Of a DNA stretch of 6,647 nt, positions 1 through 4,702 are shown one piece after another (position 1 is the stretch's first letter; each line of letters begins with the position of its first letter). Origin of the DNA: Thermoplasmata archaeon. GTDB taxonomy: Archaea > Thermoplasmatota > Thermoplasmata > Lutacidiplasmatales > UBA184. The position numbers and the translations under genes are program-made. The stretch is taken from the NCBI GenBank assembly GCA_030046135.1, contig JASIEC010000040.1, positions 1 to 6,647 of the forward strand, given 5' to 3'. The notes beneath the pieces were generated by a model, which worked only from the letters and a program-made list of their open reading frames with translations, was not told where the DNA came from and did not search any database.

Positions 1-639
1 CGAGCGCTTGATCAGGCTGACCGCGCGGGCGGGACCGTGCGCCAGCGCCGCCGCGTAGGCCTGGACGTCCTTCGCCCAGCTCTCCTTCGGGTAGACGTAG
101 TTCACGAGGCCGATCTGCAGCGCCTCCTCCGGGCTCAGGAGGCGGCCGGTGACCATGAGATCGAGCGCCCGGGCCGTGCCGATCAGGCGGGGGAGGCGCT
201 GCGTGCCGCCGGTCCCGGGCAGCACGCCCAGGTTCACCTCGGGCAGCCCGATCTTACCGGAGTCCCTCGCCATGATGCGGAGGTCGCAGGCGAGCGCGAT
301 CTCCAGCCCGCCGCCGACGGTGTGGCCCGGCAGCGCGGCGATGACGATCTTCGGGGTCTGCGCGAACTTGTTCAGCGTCTCCTGGCAGTGGAGGCAGAAC
401 ATCGCCTTGTAGTCGGGCTGGCTCGCGCGCAGCATCTCGATGTCCGCCCCTGCGCTGAAGAAGCCGGGGAGCGTGCTCGCGAGGACGAGGACGCGGGCGT
501 CGTCGTTGAACCGGAACTCCTCGACCGCCGCGTCGAGCTCGCGCATCATGTCGAGGTCGTACGTGTTCGCCTTCGGCTTGCCGATCTCGATGTAGCCGAC
601 GTGGTCGTCGATCCGCGTCCGGACGTACTTTCCCTGCAT
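1..639 (-). CDS. Enoyl-CoA hydratase/isomerase family protein (C-terminus cut by window edge)
   Basis: This is a crotonase-fold enzyme that would hydrate a trans-2-enoyl-CoA to a 3-hydroxyacyl-CoA in the cytoplasm, as in beta-oxidation. I translated the minus strand from ATG 637-639 and the frame stays open for 213 codons to the window edge; family members are usually about 260 residues, so roughly 45 are missing. Visible signatures are FSAGADIEML (61-70), which supplies one oxyanion-hole segment and the CoA pocket; GHTVGGGLEIALACDLRI (105-122); and GLPEVNLGVLPGTGGTQRL (131-149). Glu113 and Glu134 align with the two catalytic glutamates of classical hydratases (Glu144 and Glu164 in the rat mitochondrial enzyme), so a true hydratase is more likely than an isomerase carrying one glutamate. 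The ATG is supported by an AGGGGTG ribosome-binding sequence about 7 bases upstream and by the absence of earlier in-frame starts nearby. Substrate chain length cannot be told. Confidence 0.93.
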   Translation of the reverse strand, partial: MQGKYVRTRIDDHVGYIEIGKPKANTYDLDMMRELDAAVEEFRFNDDARVLVLASTLPGFFSAGADIEMLRASQPDYKAMFCLHCQETLNKFAQTPKIVIAALPGHTVGGGLEIALACDLRIMARDSGKIGLPEVNLGVLPGTGGTQRLPRLIGTARALDLMVTGRLLSPEEALQIGLVNYVYPKESWAKDVQAYAAALAHGPARAVSLIKRS

Positions 640-684
640 CGTCGCGACACCCCTGAGAGGCCGGGGGACGCCACCGCCCGGGAG

Positions 685-691
685 GGATAAG
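685..691 (-). promoter_or_regulatory. Probable TATA box of the enoyl-CoA hydratase gene
   Basis: On the minus strand this reads CTTATCC, an AT-rich island in otherwise GC-rich DNA. It is centred about 49 bases before the ATG at 639, which predicts a transcript start near 662 and a leader of about 25 bases that contains the AGGGGTG ribosome-binding sequence. It resembles the CTTAT/TTTATA boxes of the other genes here. Position and composition are the only evidence. Confidence 0.45.
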
Positions 692-722
692 ATGCACGGC
701 GGACCGGGGCTCGCCGGCCCGC

Positions 723-1430
723 TCAGCCCCGGTCGCGCCCCCGGACCCGCTCCTCCGCGTCACCCCGCGCGGAGCCGACGACCACCCGGTCGGCGAGGCC
801 GACGAACAGGCCGGTCTCCACGACCCCCGTTCGGTCCCGGAGCTCGCGATCGGTGCGCGAAGGGTCGGCGATCGGGCGGGCCGGTCGGAGGTCGAGGATC
901 TCGTTGCCGTTGTCGGTCGTGAACGGGGCCCCGTCCGTCCGGGCGCGGAGCGCGACCGCGAACCCGGCCCGCTCGAGCTCCCGGGCGAGGACCGGGCGCG
1001 CGAACGGGACGACCTCGACGGGCACGGCGGCCCGCTCGCCGAGCGCGCCGACGAGCTTCGTGGGGTCCACGAGGACGACGAGCCTCTCGGAGAGCCGAGC
1101 GAGGAGCTTCTCCCGGAGAAGCGCCCCGCCGCCGCCCTTCGTCAGATCGAGCGCCGGGGACACCTCGTCGGCCCCGTCGAGCATCACGTCGAAGCGGTCG
1201 TCGGCGCGCAGGGGACGGACGGGAAGGCCGACCTCGCGCGCCAGCGCCTCGGTCGCCTTCGAGCTCGCCACGCAGTCGAACGCCTCCCGGGGGTATCGCT
1301 CCCGGAGCGCCCGGACCGCGTGGGCCGCCGTCGAGCCCGTGCCGAGGGCGAGCCGGGCGCCGGGCCGGACGTACCGCTCGACGGCGAACCGGGCCGCCGC
1401 GCGCTTGGCGGCGTCGAGGTCGTCGGCCAC
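723..1430 (-). CDS. rpiA: Ribose-5-phosphate isomerase A
   Basis: RpiA interconverts ribulose 5-phosphate and ribose 5-phosphate, supplying ribose for PRPP and nucleotides. Numbering from the GTG at 1430, the protein has 235 residues, close to the 219-235 usual for the family. It shows the phosphate-binding GTGST (30-34), DGADE (85-89) with the two aspartates equivalent to E. coli Asp81 and Asp84, KGGGG (98-102) with the lysine, and REK (106-108) with the catalytic glutamate equivalent to Glu103. The C-terminal TTDNGNEILDL and the VVETGLF-type segment are also typical. The frame stays open upstream to an ATG at 1484, which would add 18 residues. I prefer the GTG because the family N-terminus aligns there and the likely TATA element at 1481-1487 overlaps that ATG, so the ATG would lie upstream of the predicted transcript start. 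Only a distant GGTGGG precedes the GTG, so the start is not certain. It is divergent from pyrH, which fits a shared role in nucleotide supply. Confidence 0.95.
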   Translation of the reverse strand: MADDLDAAKRAAARFAVERYVRPGARLALGTGSTAAHAVRALRERYPREAFDCVASSKATEALAREVGLPVRPLRADDRFDVMLDGADEVSPALDLTKGGGGALLREKLLARLSERLVVLVDPTKLVGALGERAAVPVEVVPFARPVLARELERAGFAVALRARTDGAPFTTDNGNEILDLRPARPIADPSRTDRELRDRTGVVETGLFVGLADRVVVGSARGDAEERVRGRDRG

Positions 1431-1480
1431 GCCGGGGCGAACCGTCCCACCCTGAAGAAGGCGGCGCCCGGGGTCAACAT

Positions 1481-1487
1481 CCATAAG
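1481..1487. promoter_or_regulatory. Probable bidirectional TATA element between rpiA and pyrH
   Basis: The sequence CCATAAG (CTTATGG on the minus strand) is the only AT-rich patch between these divergent genes. Its centre lies about 26 bases before the pyrH ATG at 1511, the spacing expected for a leaderless archaeal transcript. Read the other way, it lies about 55 bases before the rpiA GTG, predicting a leader of about 30 bases. Only 26 bases separate the two maximal open frames, so a single element serving both directions is the simplest reading. This is inferred from position. Confidence 0.45.
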
Positions 1488-1510
1488 TCCCGAGCCCGCT
1501 CGGGGTCGCG

Positions 1511-2218
1511 ATGCCGTCCGCCGGCGGGCCCCTCGCTCCGGTCGTCGTCTCGATCGGCGGCTCGGTCCTCCTCACCGGCGAGCGGGACGCCGATTACCTC
1601 GGGGAGCTCGCGAAGCTCCTCGCGAGGCGAGGGGCGGCCGGACCGCTCGTCGCGACGACCGGGGGAGGACCGACCGCCCGCCGCTACATCGAGATCGGCC
1701 GGGCGCTCGGCCTCACGGACGTCGAGCTCGACGAGATCGGCATCGACGTGACGCGCCTCCACGCCCGTCTCCTCGCGAGCCGGATCGGGCCGCCCACGCC
1801 GTCGCACCCCCCGTCGACGGTCCGGGAGGCGGTGGAGGCGGTCCACCGGAGCTCGCCCGTGATCCTCGGAGGCACCGAGCCGGGCCACACCACCGACGGC
1901 GTCGCAGCGCTCCTCGCGGTCCGGCTCCGGGCGTCCCGCGTCGTGAACGCCACCGACGTCGCGGGGGTGTACGACCGGGACCCGAGGGGCCATCCCGAGG
2001 CGCGACGGCTCGACCGGCTCTCCTGGACCGAGTTCCGGACGATGGTCGAGGCCGGCGCGAGCGGGACCCCGGGCCAGACGTTCGTCTTCGACCGCCTCGG
2101 GGCCGACCTGCTCGCGCGCGCCAGGATCCCGCTCCACGTCGTCGCGGGCCGGGACCTGCGGAACCTCGAGGCGGCCCTCGCCGGCGTCGCCTTCGAAGGG
2201 ACCCGGATCGAGGGCTGA
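1511..2218 (+). CDS. pyrH: Archaeal-type UMP kinase (uridylate kinase, amino-acid-kinase fold)
   Basis: This enzyme transfers phosphate from ATP to UMP to give UDP, the committed nucleotide step after pyrimidine synthesis. The 235-residue protein is of the amino-acid-kinase superfamily: VVVSIGGSVL (11-20) is the first phosphate-binding glycine loop, TTGGGPTARRYIEIGRALGL (49-68) carries the GGG loop of the substrate site, and IGIDVTRLHARLL (76-88) matches the UMP kinase version of this region. GGTEPGHTTDGVAALLA (120-136) and NATDVAGVYDRDPRGHPEA (146-164) are the UMP-contact and nucleotide-binding segments. From memory it resembles Pyrococcus UMP kinase along its whole length, with about eight extra N-terminal residues. 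Acetylglutamate, aspartate and isopentenyl-phosphate kinases share the fold, but the PGHTTD and IGxxxTRxxAxLL signatures favour PyrH. ATG 1511 lies about 26 bases after a TATA-like element with no ribosome-binding site, suggesting leaderless translation. adk follows after 47 bases with its own TATA box. Confidence 0.93.
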   Translation: MPSAGGPLAPVVVSIGGSVLLTGERDADYLGELAKLLARRGAAGPLVATTGGGPTARRYIEIGRALGLTDVELDEIGIDVTRLHARLLASRIGPPTPSHPPSTVREAVEAVHRSSPVILGGTEPGHTTDGVAALLAVRLRASRVVNATDVAGVYDRDPRGHPEARRLDRLSWTEFRTMVEAGASGTPGQTFVFDRLGADLLARARIPLHVVAGRDLRNLEAALAGVAFEGTRIEG

Positions 2219-2237
2219 GCCCGCTCGGTCCACCGCG

Positions 2238-2245
2238 CTTATACC
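2238..2245 (+). promoter_or_regulatory. TATA box of adk
   Basis: CTTATACC lies in the 47-base gap between pyrH and adk, centred about 25 bases before the adk GTG. The spacing fits a leaderless transcript that begins at or next to the start codon, so adk probably has its own promoter even if pyrH transcripts also read through. Confidence 0.6.
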
Positions 2246-2265
2246 GTCCGACGGGTCGGAGCCGC

Positions 2266-2946
2266 GTGCCCCGCCTCGTGTTTCTCGGGCCGCCCGGCTC
2301 GGGGAAGGGGACCCAGGCTCCCGCGCTCGCCCGGGAGCTCGGGGTGCCCCACCTTTCGACCGGGGACATCCTCCGGGCCGCGGTCGCCGCCCGCACCCCG
2401 CGGGGCCTCGAGGCGGAGGACCACATCCGGGCCGGACGTCTCGTCCCCGACCCGCTCGTCCTCGGCCTCCTGCGCGAGCGGCTCGCCGCGCCGGACGCCC
2501 GGACGGGATTCCTGCTCGACGGCTACCCCCGGAACCTCGCCCAGGCCCGCGCGCTCGAGGGGCTCGCCCGGGTCGACCGGGTCCTGTCGTTCGAGCTCCC
2601 CGAGGAGCGGCTCGTCGAGCGGCTCGCGGGCCGCCGGATCTGCCCGGCGTGCGCCTCGGTCTACAACGTCGCGACGGCCCCCCCGCGTACCCCAGGCCGG
2701 TGCGACCGGGACGGCGCGGAGCTCGTCCAGCGCCCCGACGACCGGCCGGAGGCGGTCTCGAAGCGACTTCGGGTGTTCGCCGAGGAGACGGCCCCCCTCC
2801 TCGCGCACTACCGGGAGCTCGGCCTCCTCCGGGCGATCGATGCGTCCGGTCCCCCCGGGACCGTCGCCGAGCGCCTCCGTCGTGAGGTCGCCGACCTGAT
2901 CCCCGCGACGTCTTCCTCGCCGGCCCCGCCCCGCCGGGCCGCCTGA
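2266..2946 (+). CDS. adk: Adenylate kinase with zinc-binding LID domain
   Basis: Adenylate kinase catalyses ATP + AMP = 2 ADP in the cytoplasm. This 226-residue protein is the long, bacterial-type form. It has the P-loop GPPGSGKGTQ (8-17), the AMP-site LSTGD motif, DGYPRN (85-90), and the RPDDRPEAVSKRL segment (156-168) whose arginines contact phosphates. The LID carries Cys126-X2-Cys129-X16-Cys146-X2-Asp149. This Cys3Asp set is the structural zinc site known from Bacillus subtilis adenylate kinase, replacing the more common fourth cysteine. The tail from about residue 212 is a short Ala/Pro/Ser/Arg-rich extension not expected to be catalytic. The GTG start is supported by the position of the P-loop, which begins eight residues in, and by a TATA box 25 bases upstream. 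No ribosome-binding site is visible, so translation is probably leaderless. Many archaea use the unrelated AdkA; this lineage evidently uses the bacterial-type enzyme. Confidence 0.96.
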   Translation: MPRLVFLGPPGSGKGTQAPALARELGVPHLSTGDILRAAVAARTPRGLEAEDHIRAGRLVPDPLVLGLLRERLAAPDARTGFLLDGYPRNLAQARALEGLARVDRVLSFELPEERLVERLAGRRICPACASVYNVATAPPRTPGRCDRDGAELVQRPDDRPEAVSKRLRVFAEETAPLLAHYRELGLLRAIDASGPPGTVAERLRREVADLIPATSSSPAPPRRAA

Positions 2947-2966
2947 GCCGGCGGGCCGTCGCAGGG

Positions 2967-2974
2967 TTTATACC
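2967..2974 (+). promoter_or_regulatory. TATA box of tRNA-Tyr
   Basis: TTTATACC is centred about 28 bases before the first base of the tRNA-Tyr gene and 20 bases after the adk stop. This is the expected distance for an archaeal promoter starting transcription at or within a few bases of the tRNA 5' end. It is one of the best TATA matches in the window. Confidence 0.65.
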
Positions 2975-2997
2975 TCGCGCGCCGTCCGTTCTCTCGT

Positions 2998-3105
2998 CCC
3001 GGCTTAGCTCAGTGGTAGAGCGGGGGACTGTAGGCGAGACTGCCGGAATCCCCGGCGGCCCCCGTGGAGATCCTCAGGTCGCCTGTTCGAGTCAGGCAGC
3101 CGGGA
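2998..3105 (+). tRNA. tRNA-Tyr (anticodon GTA) with 36-nt intron
   Basis: The acceptor CCCGGCT (2998-3004) pairs with AGCCGGG (3098-3104), followed by discriminator A at 3105; CCA is not encoded. U8 A9 precede a D-arm of GCTC/GAGC around the loop AGTGGTA. The T-arm is GCCTG/CAGGC around TTCGAGT (3081-3097). The anticodon stem is GGGGA (3023-3027) with TCCTC (3071-3075), four Watson-Crick pairs and one G-U. The mature anticodon loop would be CTGTAGA, with GTA at 3030-3032. The spliced molecule is 72 nt with a five-base variable loop, as expected for archaeal (class I) tRNA-Tyr; C1:G72 is the archaeal tyrosine identity pair. Exons are 2998-3033 and 3070-3105. Because both boundaries end in AG, the exact cut could slide by up to two bases without changing the product. 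Confidence 0.94.
3034..3069 (+). other. Intron of tRNA-Tyr at position 37/38
   Basis: This 36-nt insertion lies one base after the anticodon, the canonical archaeal tRNA intron site, and would be removed by the tRNA splicing endonuclease and ligated. It contains a seven-base-pair hairpin (3040-3046 with 3052-3058, including one U-G pair) with a five-base loop. A bulge-helix-bulge can be drawn with 3-base bulges at 3032-3034 and 3068-3070 and a central helix of 3028-3031 with 3064-3067. That helix is one C-G and three wobble pairs, and the helix beyond it is interrupted, so the motif is weak or relaxed. Confidence 0.85.
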
Positions 3106-3121
3106 CCTGAGGGTTCGGATC

Positions 3122-3138
3122 CGCCGGGGGCCCCGGCG
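3122..3138. repeat. GC-only perfect inverted repeat between convergent tRNA-Tyr and the hydrolase gene
   Basis: CGCCGGGG and CCCCGGCG flank a single G, giving eight-base arms directly after the stop codon of the hydrolase gene (minus strand) and 17 bases after tRNA-Tyr. It could form a stable stem in either transcript. No T-tract accompanies it, and archaeal termination relies mainly on T-rich runs, so I do not call it a terminator. Chance is a real possibility in DNA this GC-rich. Confidence 0.5.
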
Positions 3139-3139
3139 T

Positions 3140-3901
3140 TCAGGGAGGGGACGGGGCGACCGAGCGCGTCTCGGCGAAGTCGAGCAGCCGGTGCCAGGCG
3201 TCCTCGCAGGCGTCGGCGTGCTCGGCCGAGCTCCGGTCGAAGAAGCTGTGGGGCGCCCCCTCGTACGTCTTCGACTGGACGTCGACCCCGCGCTCGCGGA
3301 CCTTCCTCGCGAACTCCTCGAACTCCGAGGCGGGCGTCGAGTCCTCCCCCGCGAGCAGCATGAGCAGGGGGGACCTCATGCGGGGGATCGCCGCGCCGGC
3401 CCGCTTCATCGGCTGGCCGCCGTAGAAGCCGATGCACCCCGCGAGCCCGAGCCCCGACGCGGACTGGCGCCAGGAGGCCGAGCCCCCGAAGCAGAAGCCG
3501 ACGGTGAAGATCGCCGCGGAGCCCCCCGGGAGGCGCTGGCGCAGGAGCTCGACGCACGCCGCCACGTCGATCCCGATCGTCTCGGGGGTCGTGCGGTCGA
3601 TGTGGGACCGGTACTCGAACCCCTCCCCCCGATCGCCCGACGGGGCGGTCCGGCCGAAGTAGTCCATCGCGACCGCCACGAACCCGGCCTCCGCGAACCT
3701 CGCGGCGAGGTCCTTGTAGAACGGATGCAGGCCCCGGACGTCCGGCAGGATCACGATCCCCCGGCGGGTGGGGAGCGCCGGCTCCGCGACGAACGTCGCG
3801 ACCCGGGTCCCGTCCCGGGCGGTCAGCTCGAGGTCCGCGCACGGCCCGAGGGCCCCCCGGACCGGGGGGTACGGCGCGAGGGATCGGTCGGTGTGGCACA
3901 T
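3140..3901 (-). CDS. Dienelactone hydrolase family protein (alpha/beta hydrolase)
   Basis: The family includes carboxymethylenebutenolidase, which opens dienelactone in aromatic ring degradation, but many members act on other esters or lactones. The 253-residue protein shows the cysteine nucleophile elbow GFCFGG (135-140, Cys137), the acid AGEDSTP (184-190, Asp187) and the histidine GAPHSFFD (215-222, His218), a complete Cys-Asp-His triad in the family order and spacing. LPDVRGLHPFYKDLAARFAE (52-71) matches the N-terminal region, with Asp54 where the classical enzyme has the glutamate that tunes the cysteine. GFVAVAMDYFGR (73-84) is also typical. No signal peptide is seen, so it is probably cytoplasmic. 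ATG 3901 lies about 25 bases after a TATA-like CCTAAGAA, suggesting leaderless expression. No aromatic-catabolism genes are nearby, so the substrate is unknown. Confidence 0.92.
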   Translation of the reverse strand: MCHTDRSLAPYPPVRGALGPCADLELTARDGTRVATFVAEPALPTRRGIVILPDVRGLHPFYKDLAARFAEAGFVAVAMDYFGRTAPSGDRGEGFEYRSHIDRTTPETIGIDVAACVELLRQRLPGGSAAIFTVGFCFGGSASWRQSASGLGLAGCIGFYGGQPMKRAGAAIPRMRSPLLMLLAGEDSTPASEFEEFARKVRERGVDVQSKTYEGAPHSFFDRSSAEHADACEDAWHRLLDFAETRSVAPSPP

Positions 3902-3922
3902 TGCCCGCCGAACGGGGACCGG

Positions 3923-3930
3923 TTCTTAGG
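3923..3930 (-). promoter_or_regulatory. Probable TATA box of the dienelactone-hydrolase-like gene
   Basis: On the minus strand this reads CCTAAGAA, centred about 25 bases before the ATG at 3901 and 33 bases downstream of the end of tRNA-Gly. The spacing fits a leaderless transcript. It is a weaker match than the TTTATA boxes. The rest of the gap from 3902 to 3962 is GC-rich with no other visible signal. Confidence 0.4.
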
Positions 3931-3962
3931 GGCGTCGGGCGACGGAGCGGGGGCGGGCGGGA

Positions 3963-4034
3963 TGCGGTTGTCGGGATTCGAACCCGAGTAGGTAGCTTGG
4001 GAAGCTACCGTCCTAACCACTAGACCACAACCGC
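3963..4034 (-). tRNA. tRNA-Gly (anticodon CCC)
   Basis: On the minus strand the acceptor GCGGTTG (4034-4028) pairs with CAACCGC (3970-3964), with discriminator A at 3963 and no encoded CCA. The D-arm is GTCT/GGAC around AGTGGTTA. The anticodon stem GTAGC/GCTAC is fully paired and encloses TTCCCAA, with CCC as the anticodon reading GGG codons. A four-base variable loop is followed by the T-arm TCGGG/CCCGA around TTCGAAT. All stems close, the total is 72 nt and there is no intron. GGG is expected to be a used codon in this GC-rich genome. Confidence 0.96.
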
Positions 4035-4057
4035 GCGACCGACCGGAGGTCGGCCGC

Positions 4058-4064
4058 TACATAC
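4058..4064 (-). promoter_or_regulatory. Probable TATA box of tRNA-Gly
   Basis: On the minus strand this reads GTATGTA, the only AT-rich patch between the ACT-domain gene and tRNA-Gly, centred about 27 bases before the tRNA 5' end. Distance and composition fit an archaeal tRNA promoter. Confidence 0.5.
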
Positions 4065-4086
4065 GGTTTCGCCGGGGCCCCCGTCT

Positions 4087-4575
4087 CTACAGGAGCAGGC
4101 CGACCGATTCGTCCGGGATCGACGGGGCGCTCGAGAGGAGGTCCCCCTTCGAAACGAGCCCCTCGGCGGCCCGGCTGACGAACCCCGCGCTCTGCAGGAT
4201 CCGCCGGGCGCGCGCGAGGTCGGTCGTGGAGAGGGCGACGAGCGGCTGGTTCCCCTCGCGCGCGACCAGGATCGCGACGCTGAGGAGGTTCACCTTCTCC
4301 CGCGCGAGGACCTCGAGGACGCGGAGGAAGCTCCCCGCGCGGTCCTCGAGCCGGACCGCGAGCATCTCGCGGACCTCGGGGTCGTAGCCGGCGGCGGCGA
4401 GGAGCTTGACGGCCCGCTCGGGGTCGCTCACGATGAGGCGGACCCGGCCGTCGCCCGCGGTGGAATCGACGCTGATCGCGGCGAGGTTGATCCGTTCCTT
4501 CGCGAGCGCGCGGGCGACCCCGGCGAGGGCCCCCGGTTTGTTGGGGAGGGTGAGCGAGATCTCGCGCAGCGTCAT
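4087..4575 (-). CDS. Tandem ACT-domain protein, probable amino-acid-responsive regulator
   Basis: ACT domains bind small ligands, usually amino acids, and regulate metabolism. This 162-residue protein seems to consist of two of them. The first runs from about residue 4 to 65, with the characteristic LPNKPGALAGVARALAKERI (10-29) followed by NLAAISVDST. The second runs from about 72 to 133, with LEDRAGSFLRVLEVLAREKV (76-95) followed by NLLSVAILV. Each ends in a helix and an AGY/AGF segment, as in stand-alone ACT proteins. A tail of about 29 residues rich in Ser, Pro and Leu follows. There is no catalytic or DNA-binding domain, so it probably acts by binding a partner enzyme or regulator; the ligand cannot be told. 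ATG 4575 is preceded by a strong GGAGGGG ribosome-binding site six bases upstream, marking a leadered transcript. It is divergent from the pilin gene. Confidence 0.88.
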   Translation of the reverse strand: MTLREISLTLPNKPGALAGVARALAKERINLAAISVDSTAGDGRVRLIVSDPERAVKLLAAAGYDPEVREMLAVRLEDRAGSFLRVLEVLAREKVNLLSVAILVAREGNQPLVALSTTDLARARRILQSAGFVSRAAEGLVSKGDLLSSAPSIPDESVGLLL

Positions 4576-4641
4576 CTCCGACCCCTCCGAGGGCCGCCGG
4601 AACTTTACGTTCGCGCTGCTGCCGCCGGCGAGCCCGCGTAT

Positions 4642-4651
4642 GTATTTATAC
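4642..4651. promoter_or_regulatory. Near-symmetric TATA element shared by the ACT gene and pilin gene
   Basis: GTATTTATAC reads GTATAAATAC on the other strand, so a good TATA box is present in both directions. It is centred about 56 bases before the pilin ATG at 4703 and about 71 bases before the ACT ATG at 4575, predicting leaders of about 30 and 45 bases. Weaker AT-rich patches, CTAAGTT at 4663-4669 on the plus strand and AACTTTACG at 4601-4609, are alternative promoters for each gene. This element is by far the strongest match in the 127-base gap. Confidence 0.6.
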
Positions 4652-4702
4652 CCGAACCCGGCCTAAGTTCGCCTGCTTCGGCGAGGACCGGGGCATCTCA
4701 GG

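Noticed and set aside
1511..2218. Isopentenyl phosphate kinase or acetylglutamate kinase instead of UMP kinase
   Set aside because: The PGHTTD loop, the IGIDVTRLHARLL segment and the NATDVAGVYDRDP motif match archaeal UMP kinase better; the kinase fold is shared but these signatures are specific.
1184..2233. Minus-strand open frame of about 349 codons across pyrH and part of rpiA
   Set aside because: It overlaps two well-supported enzymes in other frames and shows no recognisable motif.
3034..3080. Reading tRNA-Tyr as having a long variable arm and a 14-base intron, using the perfect GGGGA/TCCCC stem
   Set aside because: Archaeal tRNA-Tyr has a short variable loop, and the alternative gives a complete 72-nt class I tRNA with the standard CTGTAGA loop and a canonical 37/38 intron.
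3070..3120. tRNA-Tyr 3' end as an integrase attachment site
   Set aside because: There is no integrase gene, no repeated tRNA fragment and no foreign-looking DNA beyond it in the window.
3009..3899. Long minus-strand open frame of about 296 codons across the hydrolase region
   Set aside because: It is Arg/Gly/Pro-rich without any domain, while the neighbouring frame has a complete Cys-Asp-His dienelactone hydrolase; it is a product of GC-rich codon use.
4039..4053. Inverted repeat CCGACC-GGA-GGTCGG just upstream of tRNA-Gly
   Set aside because: Six-base GC arms are expected by chance here, and it lies between the TATA box and the tRNA where no operator is indicated; kept only as a note.
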